This document shows, in pieces, positions 27,923 through 36,303 of a stretch of 64,000 nucleotides of DNA; the stretch's first letter is position 1; every line of letters begins with the position of its first letter. The position numbers and the translations under genes were made by a program. Below the pieces are notes generated by a model. That model was not told where the DNA came from. It searched no databases and saw only the letters and a program-made list of their open reading frames with translations. Origin of the DNA: DASUZB01 sp036377075 (GTDB taxonomy: Bacteria; Actinomycetota; CALGFH01); contig DASUZB010000313.1 of NCBI GenBank assembly GCA_036377075.1, positions 1-64,000 on the forward strand, in the 5' to 3' direction.

Positions 27923-28948
27923 ATGAGCCTGGACGATCGCAAGGCGCAGCTGCTTCGCGCCGTGGTGCACGACTTCATCCAGCAGGCCAAGCCGGTCGGG
28001 TCCAAGACCCTGGCGGCGCGCTACGCGCTGGGGCTGTCGGCGGCCACCATCCGCAACGAGCTGGCGGCACTCGAGGAGCAGGGCTACCTGAGCCACCCGC
28101 ACACCAGTGCCGGGCGCGTGCCCACCGACCTCGGCTACCGCTTCTACGTCGACTCCCTGTCGGGCGTCGGCAAGCTCGCCCGCGCCCAGGAGGAGGCGAT
28201 CGCGCGCTACTTCGAGGGGTCCGCCGACCTCGAGGAGACGATGCAGCGCACCTCGACCCTGCTCGCCCACCTGACCCACTACACCGCCATGGTGTCCCCG
28301 CCGTCGCTGGACCGCTCGCGGCTGCGCCACATCGAGCTGGTCGGCCTCGGCCGCCACGTGATCATGATCGTGATCATCGTCGACAGCGGCCGGGTGGAGA
28401 AGCGCCTGGTCGAGGCGGCCGCCGAGGTGTCGGTCGAGGACCTCGACGAGCTCCGCCGCCAGCTCCTCGACGCCCTGGTCGGCGAGCGGCTCGACCGCGC
28501 CGAGCTGGTCCTCGGGGCGCTGGCCGAGCGCGTCCCGCCGCGGCGCCAGCCCGTCTTCGACCTGGTCGCCGATGCCGTCGGGCAGATGGTCAGCGACCGC
28601 ACCGTCGAGCGGGTGTTCCTCGGCGGCCAGGCCCACCTGGCCGGCCCCGACGCGTTCGACGGGCTGGAGACCGTGCGCCGCGTCTACGAGGCGCTCGAGC
28701 AGCAGGTCCTGGTGCTGCGGCTGCTGCGCGCCGCGCTCGACTCCGACGAGCGGGTCTCGGTGACCATCGGCTCGGAGAACACGGTCGCCGGCATGGAGGC
28801 GTGCTCGCTGGTCACCTCTGCCTACGCCGCCGGCGACGCCTCCGGCAGCATCGGGGTGATCGGCCCGACCCGCATGGACTACCTGCGCGCCATGGCCACC
28901 GTCCAGGGCGTCGCCAGGTACCTAGGTGACCTACTGGATGATGGATAG
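27923..28948 (+). CDS. hrcA: heat-inducible transcription repressor HrcA
   Basis: A 341-residue repressor. The N-terminal winged helix reads LLRAVVHDFIQQAKPVGSKT, then LSAATIRNELAALEEQGYL and HTSAGRVPTDLGYRFYVD, the last being the family signature. The GAF-like middle and dimerisation domains follow, and the C-terminus IGVIGPTRMDY is diagnostic. With GroEL as corepressor it binds CIRCE, present just upstream. RBS GGAAGGA, ATG at 27923. dnaJ follows after 99 bases. Confidence 0.96.
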   Translation: MSLDDRKAQLLRAVVHDFIQQAKPVGSKTLAARYALGLSAATIRNELAALEEQGYLSHPHTSAGRVPTDLGYRFYVDSLSGVGKLARAQEEAIARYFEGSADLEETMQRTSTLLAHLTHYTAMVSPPSLDRSRLRHIELVGLGRHVIMIVIIVDSGRVEKRLVEAAAEVSVEDLDELRRQLLDALVGERLDRAELVLGALAERVPPRRQPVFDLVADAVGQMVSDRTVERVFLGGQAHLAGPDAFDGLETVRRVYEALEQQVLVLRLLRAALDSDERVSVTIGSENTVAGMEACSLVTSAYAAGDASGSIGVIGPTRMDYLRAMATVQGVARYLGDLLDDG

Positions 28949-28999
28949 GCGTTTCTGGTGGGGTGGGCGTCCGGTTCGAGTCGGCACGTCGGGGTCGAG

Positions 29000-29005
29000 T
29001 AGGCT
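29000..29005 (+). promoter_or_regulatory. possible -10 box (TAGGCT) for dnaJ
   Basis: TAGGCT lies 42 bases upstream of the dnaJ GTG in the hrcA-dnaJ gap. Only a poor -35 (TTCGAG at about 19 bases) accompanies it, so dnaJ may rely on the hrcA transcript as well. Confidence 0.3.
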
Positions 29006-29047
29006 GGACCGTGTCCCGGCGCCGGAGCCGGAGTCGAGGAGGGCGGG

Positions 29048-30169
29048 GTGACCGACTACTACGCCGTGCTCGGCGTCGGCCGCGATGCCACGTCCGAGGA
29101 GATCAAGCGCGCCTACCGCAAGCTGGCACGCCAGTACCACCCTGACTTCAACTCCGGCGACAGCCACGCGGAGGAGCGCTTCAAGGAGGTCACCAAGGCC
29201 TACAGCGTGCTGAGCGACCCCGAGAAGCGGCAGCGCTACGACGCCTTCGGGGAGGCCGGGCTCGACGGCCAGCCGATGCCCGCCGACCCGTTCGGCTTCG
29301 GCACCTTCGCCGACGTGGTCGACGCCTTCTTCGGCGGCGACCCGTTCGCCACCCGCACGCGCACCCGTTCGCGCGCCCGCCGCGGCGACGACCTGGCCAT
29401 GCGGGTCCGGCTGGAGTTCTCCGAGGCGGTCTTCGGCACCTCCAAGGACATCCGCGTGCGCACCATGGTCCCCTGCGAGGACTGCGGCGGCCAGGGGACC
29501 CAGTCGGGCACGGCCGCGACCACCTGCCGCGCCTGCCACGGCACCGGCCAGCAGCGCACCGTGCGCCAGTCCCTGCTCGGCCAGCTCGTCACCACCAGCA
29601 CCTGCATGGCCTGCGGCGGCAGCGGCCACGAGGTGCTGTCGCCGTGCAAGGGCTGCAAGGGGCAGGGCAGGGTCGCGGAGGACAACGAGCTGTCGATCGA
29701 CATCCCTCCCGGCCTCGACGACGGGGTGCGCATCCGCTACCAGGGCCGCGGCAACGCCGGCCAGTTCGGCGGCCCGCCCGGCGACCTCTACGTCGAGCTG
29801 GACGTGGCCCCCCACGAGGTCTTCTCCCGCCGCGACGACCACCTGGTCTGCGAGCTGCCAGTGCCGATGACCGTGGCCGCCCTCGGCGGGACGCTCCCGC
29901 TGGTCACCCTCGACGGCGAGGAGACCGTCGAGGTCGAGCTGGGGACCCAGACCGGCACGGTGAAGCGCTTCCGCAAGCGCGGCGTGCCGCACACCGACGG
30001 CCGCGGCCGCGGCGACCTGCTGGTCGAGCTCGTGGTGCAGACCCCCGACGAGCTCTCCGACGAGGAGCAGCGGCTGCTGCGCCAGCTCGCCGAGCTGCGC
30101 GGCGAGGCCGTCAGCCCGCCGGCTGCCAGCTTCTTCGCCCGGCTCAAGGGGTCGTCCAGCAAGTTCTGA
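29048..30169 (+). CDS. dnaJ: chaperone DnaJ (Hsp40, type I)
   Basis: A 373-residue co-chaperone of DnaK. The J domain has HPD at 31-33, followed by a short Gly/Phe region with an Arg/Thr tract (ATRTRTRSRARRG) and four zinc-binding repeats CEDCGGQG, CRACHGTG, CMACGGSG and CKGCKGQG, then the substrate-binding beta domains. Start GTG with GAGGAGG eight bases before it. The gene is paired with hrcA rather than with dnaK-grpE, the arrangement of the actinobacterial second DnaJ. Confidence 0.95.
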   Translation: MTDYYAVLGVGRDATSEEIKRAYRKLARQYHPDFNSGDSHAEERFKEVTKAYSVLSDPEKRQRYDAFGEAGLDGQPMPADPFGFGTFADVVDAFFGGDPFATRTRTRSRARRGDDLAMRVRLEFSEAVFGTSKDIRVRTMVPCEDCGGQGTQSGTAATTCRACHGTGQQRTVRQSLLGQLVTTSTCMACGGSGHEVLSPCKGCKGQGRVAEDNELSIDIPPGLDDGVRIRYQGRGNAGQFGGPPGDLYVELDVAPHEVFSRRDDHLVCELPVPMTVAALGGTLPLVTLDGEETVEVELGTQTGTVKRFRKRGVPHTDGRGRGDLLVELVVQTPDELSDEEQRLLRQLAELRGEAVSPPAASFFARLKGSSSKF

Positions 30170-30265
30170 GCGAGATCCCGCCGCCATGTCGCGTTCCGCT
30201 ACGACCAGTTGGGCTGAGCCCTACCGGTTCGCGTCCCCCGGATGGCCGACACGCTTCGTGAGCAT

Positions 30266-30311
30266 TCACCGCGCGCGGTGATTGAATGGCGCGAATCGCC
30301 AGTGTTACATT
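30266..30311 (+). promoter_or_regulatory. promoter with palindromic operator for the bldD-like gene
   Basis: TTGAAT (30282-30287), an 18-base spacer and TACATT (30306-30311) form a good promoter. Abutting the -35 is the perfect 16-bp palindrome TCACCGCGCGCGGTGA (30266-30281). BldD of Streptomyces represses its own gene, so this is a plausible autoregulatory site, although the palindrome is only a loose match to the BldD box. Confidence 0.55.
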
Positions 30312-30370
30312 CCGCCCAGTCTCTTGGGTGGCCGCGGCGCCACCGTCCGCGTTCCGGCAGGAGGTGAGTG

Positions 30371-30865
30371 ATGGGCAGCTACGCGGAGCAGGTGGGGGAG
30401 CGGCTCCGCAACATCCGGCTGCAGAAGGGCCTGTCGCTGCACGACGTCGAGGAACGCTCCAGCAAGGAGTTCAAGGCCAGCGTGCTGGGCGCCTACGAGC
30501 GGGGCGAGCGCAGCATCTCCGTGCCGCGCCTGCAGCGCCTGGCGATCTTCTACGGCGTGCCCGTCGACCACCTGCTCCCCCGGCTCGGCGCCGAGCCGCC
30601 CGACGGCGCCGCGGAGGCGGCGTCCGAGGCGACGGCGCCGCTGTGCATCGACCTGGAGGCGCTCGAGGCCAGGCGCGAGCCGGAGGCACGCACCCTGGGC
30701 CGCTACCTGTCCCTGATCCAGATGCAGCGTGGCGACTTCAACGGCAAGGTCCTCACCATCCGGCGTGACGACCTCCGCGTGCTCGCCGCTATCCTTGACC
30801 AGTCTCCCGGCGGCCTGGTGGCGCGGCTGACCGACCTGGGGCTGCGTCGCCACGCGCTGAGCTGA
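30371..30865 (+). CDS. BldD-like XRE regulator with c-di-GMP-binding motif
   Basis: A 164-residue protein. The N-terminal XRE-type HTH (residues 8-72; GLSLHDVEERS, LGAYERGERSISVPRL) and a C-terminal domain match BldD in order and size. The C-terminal domain has RGD at 120-122 and RRDD at 131-134, separated by eight residues, which fits the RGD-X8-RxxD signature that binds tetrameric c-di-GMP in BldD. In Streptomyces BldD-(c-di-GMP) represses sporulation genes. GGAGGTGA precedes ATG 30371. It occupies the position where rsmE often follows dnaJ. Confidence 0.88.
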   Translation: MGSYAEQVGERLRNIRLQKGLSLHDVEERSSKEFKASVLGAYERGERSISVPRLQRLAIFYGVPVDHLLPRLGAEPPDGAAEAASEATAPLCIDLEALEARREPEARTLGRYLSLIQMQRGDFNGKVLTIRRDDLRVLAAILDQSPGGLVARLTDLGLRRHALS

Positions 30866-30918
30866 AGGCGCCAGCGCGGCAAGGCCGGCTGGCACGCCGC
30901 GCCATGTCTGGAGGTGAG

Positions 30919-32217
30919 ATGGTCGAGCCCACCCGTCCGGCGCCCAAGGTGGCCATCAAGACCCTCGGCTGCCGGCTCAACCAGGCCGAGTCCGAGCAGG
31001 CCCTCGAGGCCCTCGGCGCGCGCGGCTTCGACCTCGCCCACGCCGGCGAGGAGCCCGACGTGGTGGTGGTCAACACCTGCACCGTGACCAGGGAGTCGAC
31101 CGCCTCGTCGCGGCGCCTGGTCCGCAAGCTGGCCGAGGCCCACCCGGGCGCGACCGTCGTGGTCACCGGCTGCTACGCGGTCAGCGACCCCGACGAGGTC
31201 AAGGCCATCCCCGGCGTCGACCTGGTGGTCGGCAACGACGCCAAGGACCGCATCGCCGAGCTGGTCGCCGCGGTGCCGAGGGTCCGCCGCCTGCCGCTGG
31301 TGACGCGCCCCGCCCCGGTCGAGCGGCTGCGCACCCGCGTCGCCGTCCGCGCCCAGACCGGCTGCGACGAGTGGTGCACCTTCTGCATCATCCCGCGCAC
31401 CCGCGGGCCGCTGCGCTCGTGGCCGGAGGAGGAGGTCGTCGCGGACGTCCGCCGCCAGGTCGACCGCGGCGTGCGCGAGGTCGTCCTCACCGGCGTCCAC
31501 CTCGGCAAGTACGGCGAGGACCTGGGCCGGCACGACGGCCTGGCGCGGCTGGTCGACCGCCTGGTGGCGATCGACGGGCTGGCGCGCCTGCGCCTGTCGA
31601 GCGTGCTGCCCGTGCAGGTCACCCCCGCCCTGGTCGAGCGCGTCCGCGACCACCCCAAGGTCTGCCGCCACCTGCACGTCCCCCTGCAGGCCGGCGACGA
31701 CCGGGTGCTCGGGGCGATGCACCGCCCCTACCGGGTGGCCGAGTTCCTGGAGCGCGTCGAGCACGCCAAGGCCGAGGTCCCCGGGCTCGGCCTGTCGACC
31801 GACGTGATCGTCGGCTTCCCCGGCGAGACCGAGGCGCAGTTCCAGGCGACCATGCGGGTGGTGCGGCAGGTCGGCTTCTCCAAGCTGCACGTCTTCCGCT
31901 ACTCCCAGCGGCCCGGCACGCCCGCCGCGGAGCTGCCCGCGCAGCTCCCCGACGCGGTCAAGAAGCGGCGCGCCCGCGAGCTGATCGCGCTCGGCGCCGA
32001 GCTGCGCCGCCGCTTCCACGAGCAACACCTCGGCCAGCCCCTCTCCGTGCTGGTCGAGACGGCCAGCGACGGGCTGGCCGAGGGCACCAGCGACAACTAC
32101 ATCAAGGTCCGCTTCGCCGGCGACCACGACCTGGTCGACCAGGTCGTGACCGTGCGCGGCGTGCGCGCGGACAACGAGGGGATGGAGGCCGAGACGATGA
32201 AGGGGACGGCAGCATGA
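30919..32217 (+). CDS. mtaB: tRNA (t6A37) methylthiotransferase MtaB
   Basis: A 432-residue radical SAM enzyme that adds a methylthio group to t6A37 of ANN-decoding tRNAs. N-terminal UPF0004 domain: KTLGCRLNQAESEQ, VVNTCTVTRES and VTGCYA supply the three Cys of the second cluster. The radical SAM cluster is CDEWCTFC and STDVIVGFPGET is characteristic. A TRAM domain closes the protein. KTLGCRLNQ distinguishes MtaB from MiaB (KTyGCQMN). GGAGGTGAG precedes ATG 30919. The stop overlaps the HIT gene start. Confidence 0.9.
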   Translation: MVEPTRPAPKVAIKTLGCRLNQAESEQALEALGARGFDLAHAGEEPDVVVVNTCTVTRESTASSRRLVRKLAEAHPGATVVVTGCYAVSDPDEVKAIPGVDLVVGNDAKDRIAELVAAVPRVRRLPLVTRPAPVERLRTRVAVRAQTGCDEWCTFCIIPRTRGPLRSWPEEEVVADVRRQVDRGVREVVLTGVHLGKYGEDLGRHDGLARLVDRLVAIDGLARLRLSSVLPVQVTPALVERVRDHPKVCRHLHVPLQAGDDRVLGAMHRPYRVAEFLERVEHAKAEVPGLGLSTDVIVGFPGETEAQFQATMRVVRQVGFSKLHVFRYSQRPGTPAAELPAQLPDAVKKRRARELIALGAELRRRFHEQHLGQPLSVLVETASDGLAEGTSDNYIKVRFAGDHDLVDQVVTVRGVRADNEGMEAETMKGTAA

Positions 32218-32561
32218 GCAACGGGGACTGCCTGTTCTGCAAGATCGCCAAGGGCGAGCTGCCGGCCGACGTCGTCCTCGACCGCGACGGGGTGGTCGCG
32301 TTCCGGGACATCAACCCGCAGGCGCCGACCCACGTGCTGGTGATCCCGGTCGAGCACCTCGCCAGCCTGGAGATGGTCGCCGACCACCATGCCTCCCTGC
32401 TGACCAGCCTGGTCAGCGCCGTCAACGAGGTGGCGCGCAACGAGGGCGTCGCCGGCGGCTTCCGGGTCGTCACCAACGTCGGCCAGTCCGCCGGCCAGTC
32501 GGTCGACCACCTCCACCTCCACGTCCTGGGCGGCCGGCCGATGCGCTGGCCGCCCGGCTGA
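32214..32561 (+). CDS. HIT family nucleotide hydrolase (HINT-like)
   Basis: A 115-residue histidine triad protein. DCLFCKIAKGELPAD at the N-terminus and the catalytic triad HLHLHVLGG at the end match the bacterial HinT group, which hydrolyses AMP-linked phosphoramidates and aminoacyl adenylates. ATGA overlap with mtaB indicates cotranslation. The final MRWPPG is normal. Confidence 0.94.
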   Translation: MSNGDCLFCKIAKGELPADVVLDRDGVVAFRDINPQAPTHVLVIPVEHLASLEMVADHHASLLTSLVSAVNEVARNEGVAGGFRVVTNVGQSAGQSVDHLHLHVLGGRPMRWPPG

Positions 32562-32616
32562 CCAGGACAAGGCGCCGCCGGCGGCGCACCGAGGATTCCG
32601 AGACGAAGGACGCAAG

Positions 32617-34650
32617 GTGGCAGAGGACCGATCCATGGCCGTGCCCTACGGCTCCTGGCGCTCGCCGATCAGCGCCGAGCTGGTCGCCGGCGGCGGGGTC
32701 ATGCTGGAGGAGCTGCACCCCGCCGGCGGGGCGCTCTACTGGGTCGAGGGCCGGCCGGCCGAGGGCGGCCGCGGGGTGCTGTGCCGCTGGGCGCCCGGCG
32801 AGGGCATCGAGGCGCTGACGCCACCGCGGTTCGACGTGCGCACCCGCGTGCACGAGTACGGCGGCGGCGCGTTCCTGCCGGCCGACGGCGGCACGGTGTT
32901 CTTCTCCAACCTGCCCGACCAGCGCCTCTGGCGCCAGGACCGCGGCGGCGCGCCGCGCCCGCTGACGCCGGAGCCGCCGATCCCGGCGGCGCTGCGCTAC
33001 GCCGACGCGCGCCTGCTGCCCCCCAATTCCCGGGGCGCTACCGCGTCGCTCCTCGAGCCCCCCGGACCCCCCAGCGCCGGCACGCTGGTCTGCGTGCGCG
33101 AGTCCCACCTCGGCGACAAGGTGGTCAACGACCTGGTGGCGCTGCCCGCCGGCGGCGGCGAGCCGCACGTGCTCGCCTCCGGGCGCGACTTCTACGCCGC
33201 GCCGCGGCCGAGCCCGGACGGGCGCTGGCTCGCCTGGCTGGAATGGGACCACCCGCGCATGCCGTGGGACGGCAGCGAGCTGCGCGTCGCCGAGCTCGCC
33301 GGCGGGGCGCTGGCCGGGACGCCGCGGCTGGTCGCCGGCGGCGTCGAGGAGTCGATCTTCTGCCCGCAGTGGAGCCCCGACGGCCGCCTGCACTTCAGCA
33401 GCGACCGCACCGGCTGGTGGAACCTCTACCGAGAGGAGGCGGACGGCGAGGTCGCCGCGCTCGCCCCCGAGCAGGCCGAGTTCGGCGAGCCGCAGTGGGT
33501 CTTCGGGATGTCGACCTACGCGTTCCTGCCCGACGGGCGTATCGCCTGCCTCTACGGGCGCGGGCCGGTCAGGCGCATCGGGCTGGTCGCGCCGGGCGCG
33601 CAGCGCGCCGTCCCGCTGCCGCTGCCGTTCACCGACTTCTTCCCGCCGCGGCTGTGCGCGTTCGGCGAGCGGCTGGCGGTGATCGCCGGCCGCGCCACCC
33701 AGCCGACCGCGATCGTCCTGGTCGACCCGGACACCGGCGCGAGCGAGCTGGTGCGCAGCTCCCGCCCGCTGGACCTCGACCCGGGCTACCTGTCGATCCC
33801 ACAGCCGGTGGAGTTCGCCACCGGCGACGGGCAGACCGCCCACGCCCTCTACTACCCGCCGACGAACCCCGAGGCCCACGGCCCCGATGGGGAGCGCCCG
33901 CCGCTCGTGGTGACCTGCCACGGCGGGCCCACCGCGGGCGTGTCCGACCGGCTCAAGCTGGCGGTGCAGTACCTCACCAGCCGCGGGATCGCGGTCGCCG
34001 ACGTGGACTACCGCGGCTCGACCGGGTACGGCAGGGACTACCGCGAGGCCCTCCAGGGCCGCTGGGGCGAGGTCGACACCGAGGACTGCGTCAACGTCGC
34101 CAGGCACCTGGCCGACACCGGCGAGGTCGACGGCGACCGGCTGGCGATCTCCGGGGGCAGCGCCGGCGGCTACGCGGTCCTGTGCGCGCTGGCCTTCTAC
34201 GACGTGTTCGCCGCCGGGGTCAGCGAGGCCGGCCTGGCCGACCTCACCACCTTCGTCGGCGACACCCACAAGTTCGAGGCCCGCTACCTCGACCAGCTGG
34301 TCGGCCCCTGGCCGCAGGCGGAGGCGCTGTACCGGCAGCGCTCGCCGCTGTACGCCGCCGACCGGATCGCCTGCCCGGTGATCCTGATCCAGGGGCTCGA
34401 CGACGCGGTGGTGCCGCCCGCCCAGGCCGAGGTGATGGTGCGCGCCCTGGCCGAGCGCGGCATCCCCCACGCCTACCTGACCTTCCCGGGCGAGCGCCAC
34501 GGCCTGCGCAATGCCGAGAACATCGCCCGCGCGGTCGAAGCGGAGCTGTACTTCCTCAGCCGCATCCTCGGCTTCGAGCTGGCCGACAAGGTCGAACCGG
34601 TCCCGATCGAGGGCCTCGACGGCCACCGCGACGCGGCCGACCTCGGCTGA
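32617..34650 (+). CDS. S9 prolyl oligopeptidase-family peptidase
   Basis: A 677-residue cytoplasmic serine peptidase or acylaminoacyl peptidase: N-terminal beta-propeller (about 20-400, with WSPDGRLHFSSDRTGWWNLY) and C-terminal alpha/beta hydrolase. The nucleophile is in GGSAGGYAVL, the acid in IQGLDDAVVPP and the His in GERHGLRNAE. Residues ~133-155 (PPNSRGATASLLEPPGPPSA) are a low-complexity insert in the propeller, encoded by a reverse copy of the dispersed repeat found in the MMPL gene. GTG 32617 after AAGGA is used; ATG 32635 is possible. Confidence 0.9.
   Translation: MAEDRSMAVPYGSWRSPISAELVAGGGVMLEELHPAGGALYWVEGRPAEGGRGVLCRWAPGEGIEALTPPRFDVRTRVHEYGGGAFLPADGGTVFFSNLPDQRLWRQDRGGAPRPLTPEPPIPAALRYADARLLPPNSRGATASLLEPPGPPSAGTLVCVRESHLGDKVVNDLVALPAGGGEPHVLASGRDFYAAPRPSPDGRWLAWLEWDHPRMPWDGSELRVAELAGGALAGTPRLVAGGVEESIFCPQWSPDGRLHFSSDRTGWWNLYREEADGEVAALAPEQAEFGEPQWVFGMSTYAFLPDGRIACLYGRGPVRRIGLVAPGAQRAVPLPLPFTDFFPPRLCAFGERLAVIAGRATQPTAIVLVDPDTGASELVRSSRPLDLDPGYLSIPQPVEFATGDGQTAHALYYPPTNPEAHGPDGERPPLVVTCHGGPTAGVSDRLKLAVQYLTSRGIAVADVDYRGSTGYGRDYREALQGRWGEVDTEDCVNVARHLADTGEVDGDRLAISGGSAGGYAVLCALAFYDVFAAGVSEAGLADLTTFVGDTHKFEARYLDQLVGPWPQAEALYRQRSPLYAADRIACPVILIQGLDDAVVPPAQAEVMVRALAERGIPHAYLTFPGERHGLRNAENIARAVEAELYFLSRILGFELADKVEPVPIEGLDGHRDAADLG
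33029..33072 (-). repeat. GC-rich dispersed repeat, copy 3 (inside S9 peptidase gene, inverted)
   Basis: The reverse complement of 33052-33072 is identical to 2257-2277, and the other end (33029-33042) corresponds to the GGTAGC-CCCCGG end of copies 1 and 2. It lacks the middle ~30 bases. It falls in-frame in an extra loop of the propeller domain. Confidence 0.65.
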
Positions 34651-34682
34651 ACGGGGACTCCGGCTCCGCCGAGGAAGCCCGA

Positions 34683-34688
34683 TATACT
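34683..34688 (+). promoter_or_regulatory. -10 box (TATACT) of the phoH operon
   Basis: GATATACTCG stands out in GC-rich surroundings 70 bases upstream of phoH. No -35 match is evident. The downstream leader holds GACGCC/GGCGTC as a small stem. It probably drives phoH-ybeY-corC-cdd-era. Confidence 0.45.
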
Positions 34689-34757
34689 CGCAAGACATCG
34701 GACGCCCCCGGAGGATCGCGGCGTCTGCCGTCCCGGACGGAGGGACCCGAAGCAAGC

Positions 34758-35723
34758 GTGCAGCAACAGACCCAGGTCAAGGTGCTGGTACCCGGCAGCC
34801 ATTCGATGGTGAGCCTGCTGGGGACCAGGGACGAACTGCTCAAGCTCATCGAAGCGGCCTTCGAGAGCACCGTCTTCGTTCGCGGCAACGAGATCACCAT
34901 CTCCGGTGAGCAGCGGGACGCCGAGCGCGTCGCGCGCCTGTTCGAGGAGCTGATCAGCCTGCTCGAACAGGGCAACTCGCTCACCGCCGAGACGGTCGGG
35001 CGCTCGATCGACATGCTCAGGGGCGACGAGGGGGTGCGCCCCTCCGACGTCTTCGGCGACGGCGTGCTGAGCGTCCGCGGCCGCTCCATCAAGCCGAAGA
35101 CGGTGGGCCAGAAGAAGTACGTCGACGCGATCCGCGCCAACACCATCGTCTTCGGCATCGGCCCCGCCGGCACCGGCAAGACCTACCTGGCCATGGCCCT
35201 CGCCGTCCAGGCCCTGCTGACCAAGCAGGTCAACCGCCTGATCCTGACCCGCCCGGCGGTCGAGGCGGGGGAGAAGCTCGGCTTCCTCCCCGGCACCCTG
35301 TCGGAGAAGATCGACCCCTACCTGCGCCCCCTCTACGACGCCCTCTACGAGATGATGGACCCCGACCAGATCGGCCGCCTCACCGAACGCGGCACGATCG
35401 AGGTCGCTCCTTTGGGGTATATGCGGGGTAGGACCCTTAACGACTGTTTCGTCGTTCTTGACGAGGCCCAGAACACCACCCCGGAGCAGATGAAGATGTT
35501 CCTGACGCGGCTCGGGTTCAACTCGAAGGCCGTGGTCACCGGCGACGTCACCCAGATCGACCTGCCCGCCGGTCAGCACTCCGGGCTGAACGTGGTGCGC
35601 GACATCCTCACCGGCATCGACGGGCTCTCGTTCGTCTACCTGTCCAGCCGTGACGTGGTGCGCCACCGCATCGTGCAGGCCATCGTGGAGGCCTACCGCC
35701 GCTACGACGAGGCCAGGGCCTGA
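34758..35723 (+). CDS. PhoH family P-loop ATPase
   Basis: A 321-residue PhoH/PhoL-type protein, an ATPase linked to RNA processing and ribosome maturation with YbeY. Walker A is GPAGTGKT (135-142), Walker B is FVVLDEAQN, and the N-terminal KH-like part has VRGNEITISG. GTG 34758 gives VQQQTQVKVLVPGSH; GGAGGG is some 13 bases upstream, rather far. Codons 217-234 (nt 35406-35459) use many T-ending codons and agg, ttg and ctt, unlike the rest of the gene. ybeY starts 50 bases after the stop. Confidence 0.92.
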   Translation: MQQQTQVKVLVPGSHSMVSLLGTRDELLKLIEAAFESTVFVRGNEITISGEQRDAERVARLFEELISLLEQGNSLTAETVGRSIDMLRGDEGVRPSDVFGDGVLSVRGRSIKPKTVGQKKYVDAIRANTIVFGIGPAGTGKTYLAMALAVQALLTKQVNRLILTRPAVEAGEKLGFLPGTLSEKIDPYLRPLYDALYEMMDPDQIGRLTERGTIEVAPLGYMRGRTLNDCFVVLDEAQNTTPEQMKMFLTRLGFNSKAVVTGDVTQIDLPAGQHSGLNVVRDILTGIDGLSFVYLSSRDVVRHRIVQAIVEAYRRYDEARA

Positions 35724-35772
35724 TGGCCGACCCCGCGCATGCCGGGGCGGCCGCCCGGAAGGGCGGCCGCCG

Positions 35773-36303
35773 GTGAGCGTCTTCCTGGCCAACGAGCAGA
35801 ACCAGCGGACGGTCGACGAGACCGGCTTGGTGGCCCTCGCCCGCCAGGTGATGAAGGCCGAGGGCGTGCACGAGTCGGAGGTCTCCATCCTGCTGGTCGA
35901 CCCGACCGTGATGGCCGGCCTGAACGCCCGCTTCATGGGCGAGCGGCGGCCGACCGACGTGCTCGCCTTCCCGATCGACGAGGACCCGCCGGCCTCCGGG
36001 CCGCCGGACGGGCCGGTCGGCCCGCCCGGGTTCGCGGGCGGCCGCGGCCGCGACGACGAGGACGACCTCGACGAGGACGACGACGAGCCCTGGCTGCTCG
36101 GCGACGTGGTCCTCTGCCCGGCCTACGCGGCCGAGCAGGCCGCCCGGGCCGGGCAGACCCTCGCCGCCGAGCTGGAGCTGCTCACCGTGCACGGCATCCT
36201 GCACCTGTGCGGCTTCGACCACGCCGAGCCCGAGGAGGAGCAGGCGATGCGCGCCCGGACCGACGAGCTGCTGGCCGACTGGCGGGGGAGGGCGCACCCG
36301 TGA
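35773..36303 (+). CDS. ybeY: endoribonuclease YbeY with acidic insertion
   Basis: A 176-residue rRNA maturation factor. The metal site HGILHLCGFDHAEPEE (H-x3-H-x5-H) and RPTDVLAFPIDE are diagnostic. Between FPIDE and LLGDVVLCP lies an extra loop of about 40 residues, Pro/Gly-rich then strongly acidic (GRGRDDEDDLDEDDDEPW), where typical YbeY has only 5-10 residues. GTG 35773 starts just after a Gly/Arg-codon run. The stop overlaps the corC start. Confidence 0.92.
   Translation: MSVFLANEQNQRTVDETGLVALARQVMKAEGVHESEVSILLVDPTVMAGLNARFMGERRPTDVLAFPIDEDPPASGPPDGPVGPPGFAGGRGRDDEDDLDEDDDEPWLLGDVVLCPAYAAEQAARAGQTLAAELELLTVHGILHLCGFDHAEPEEEQAMRARTDELLADWRGRAHP

Noticed and set aside
28960..29010. tRNA-like T-loop (GGTTCGAGTC) between hrcA and dnaJ
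   Set aside because: No anticodon stem, D-arm or acceptor pairing surrounds it.
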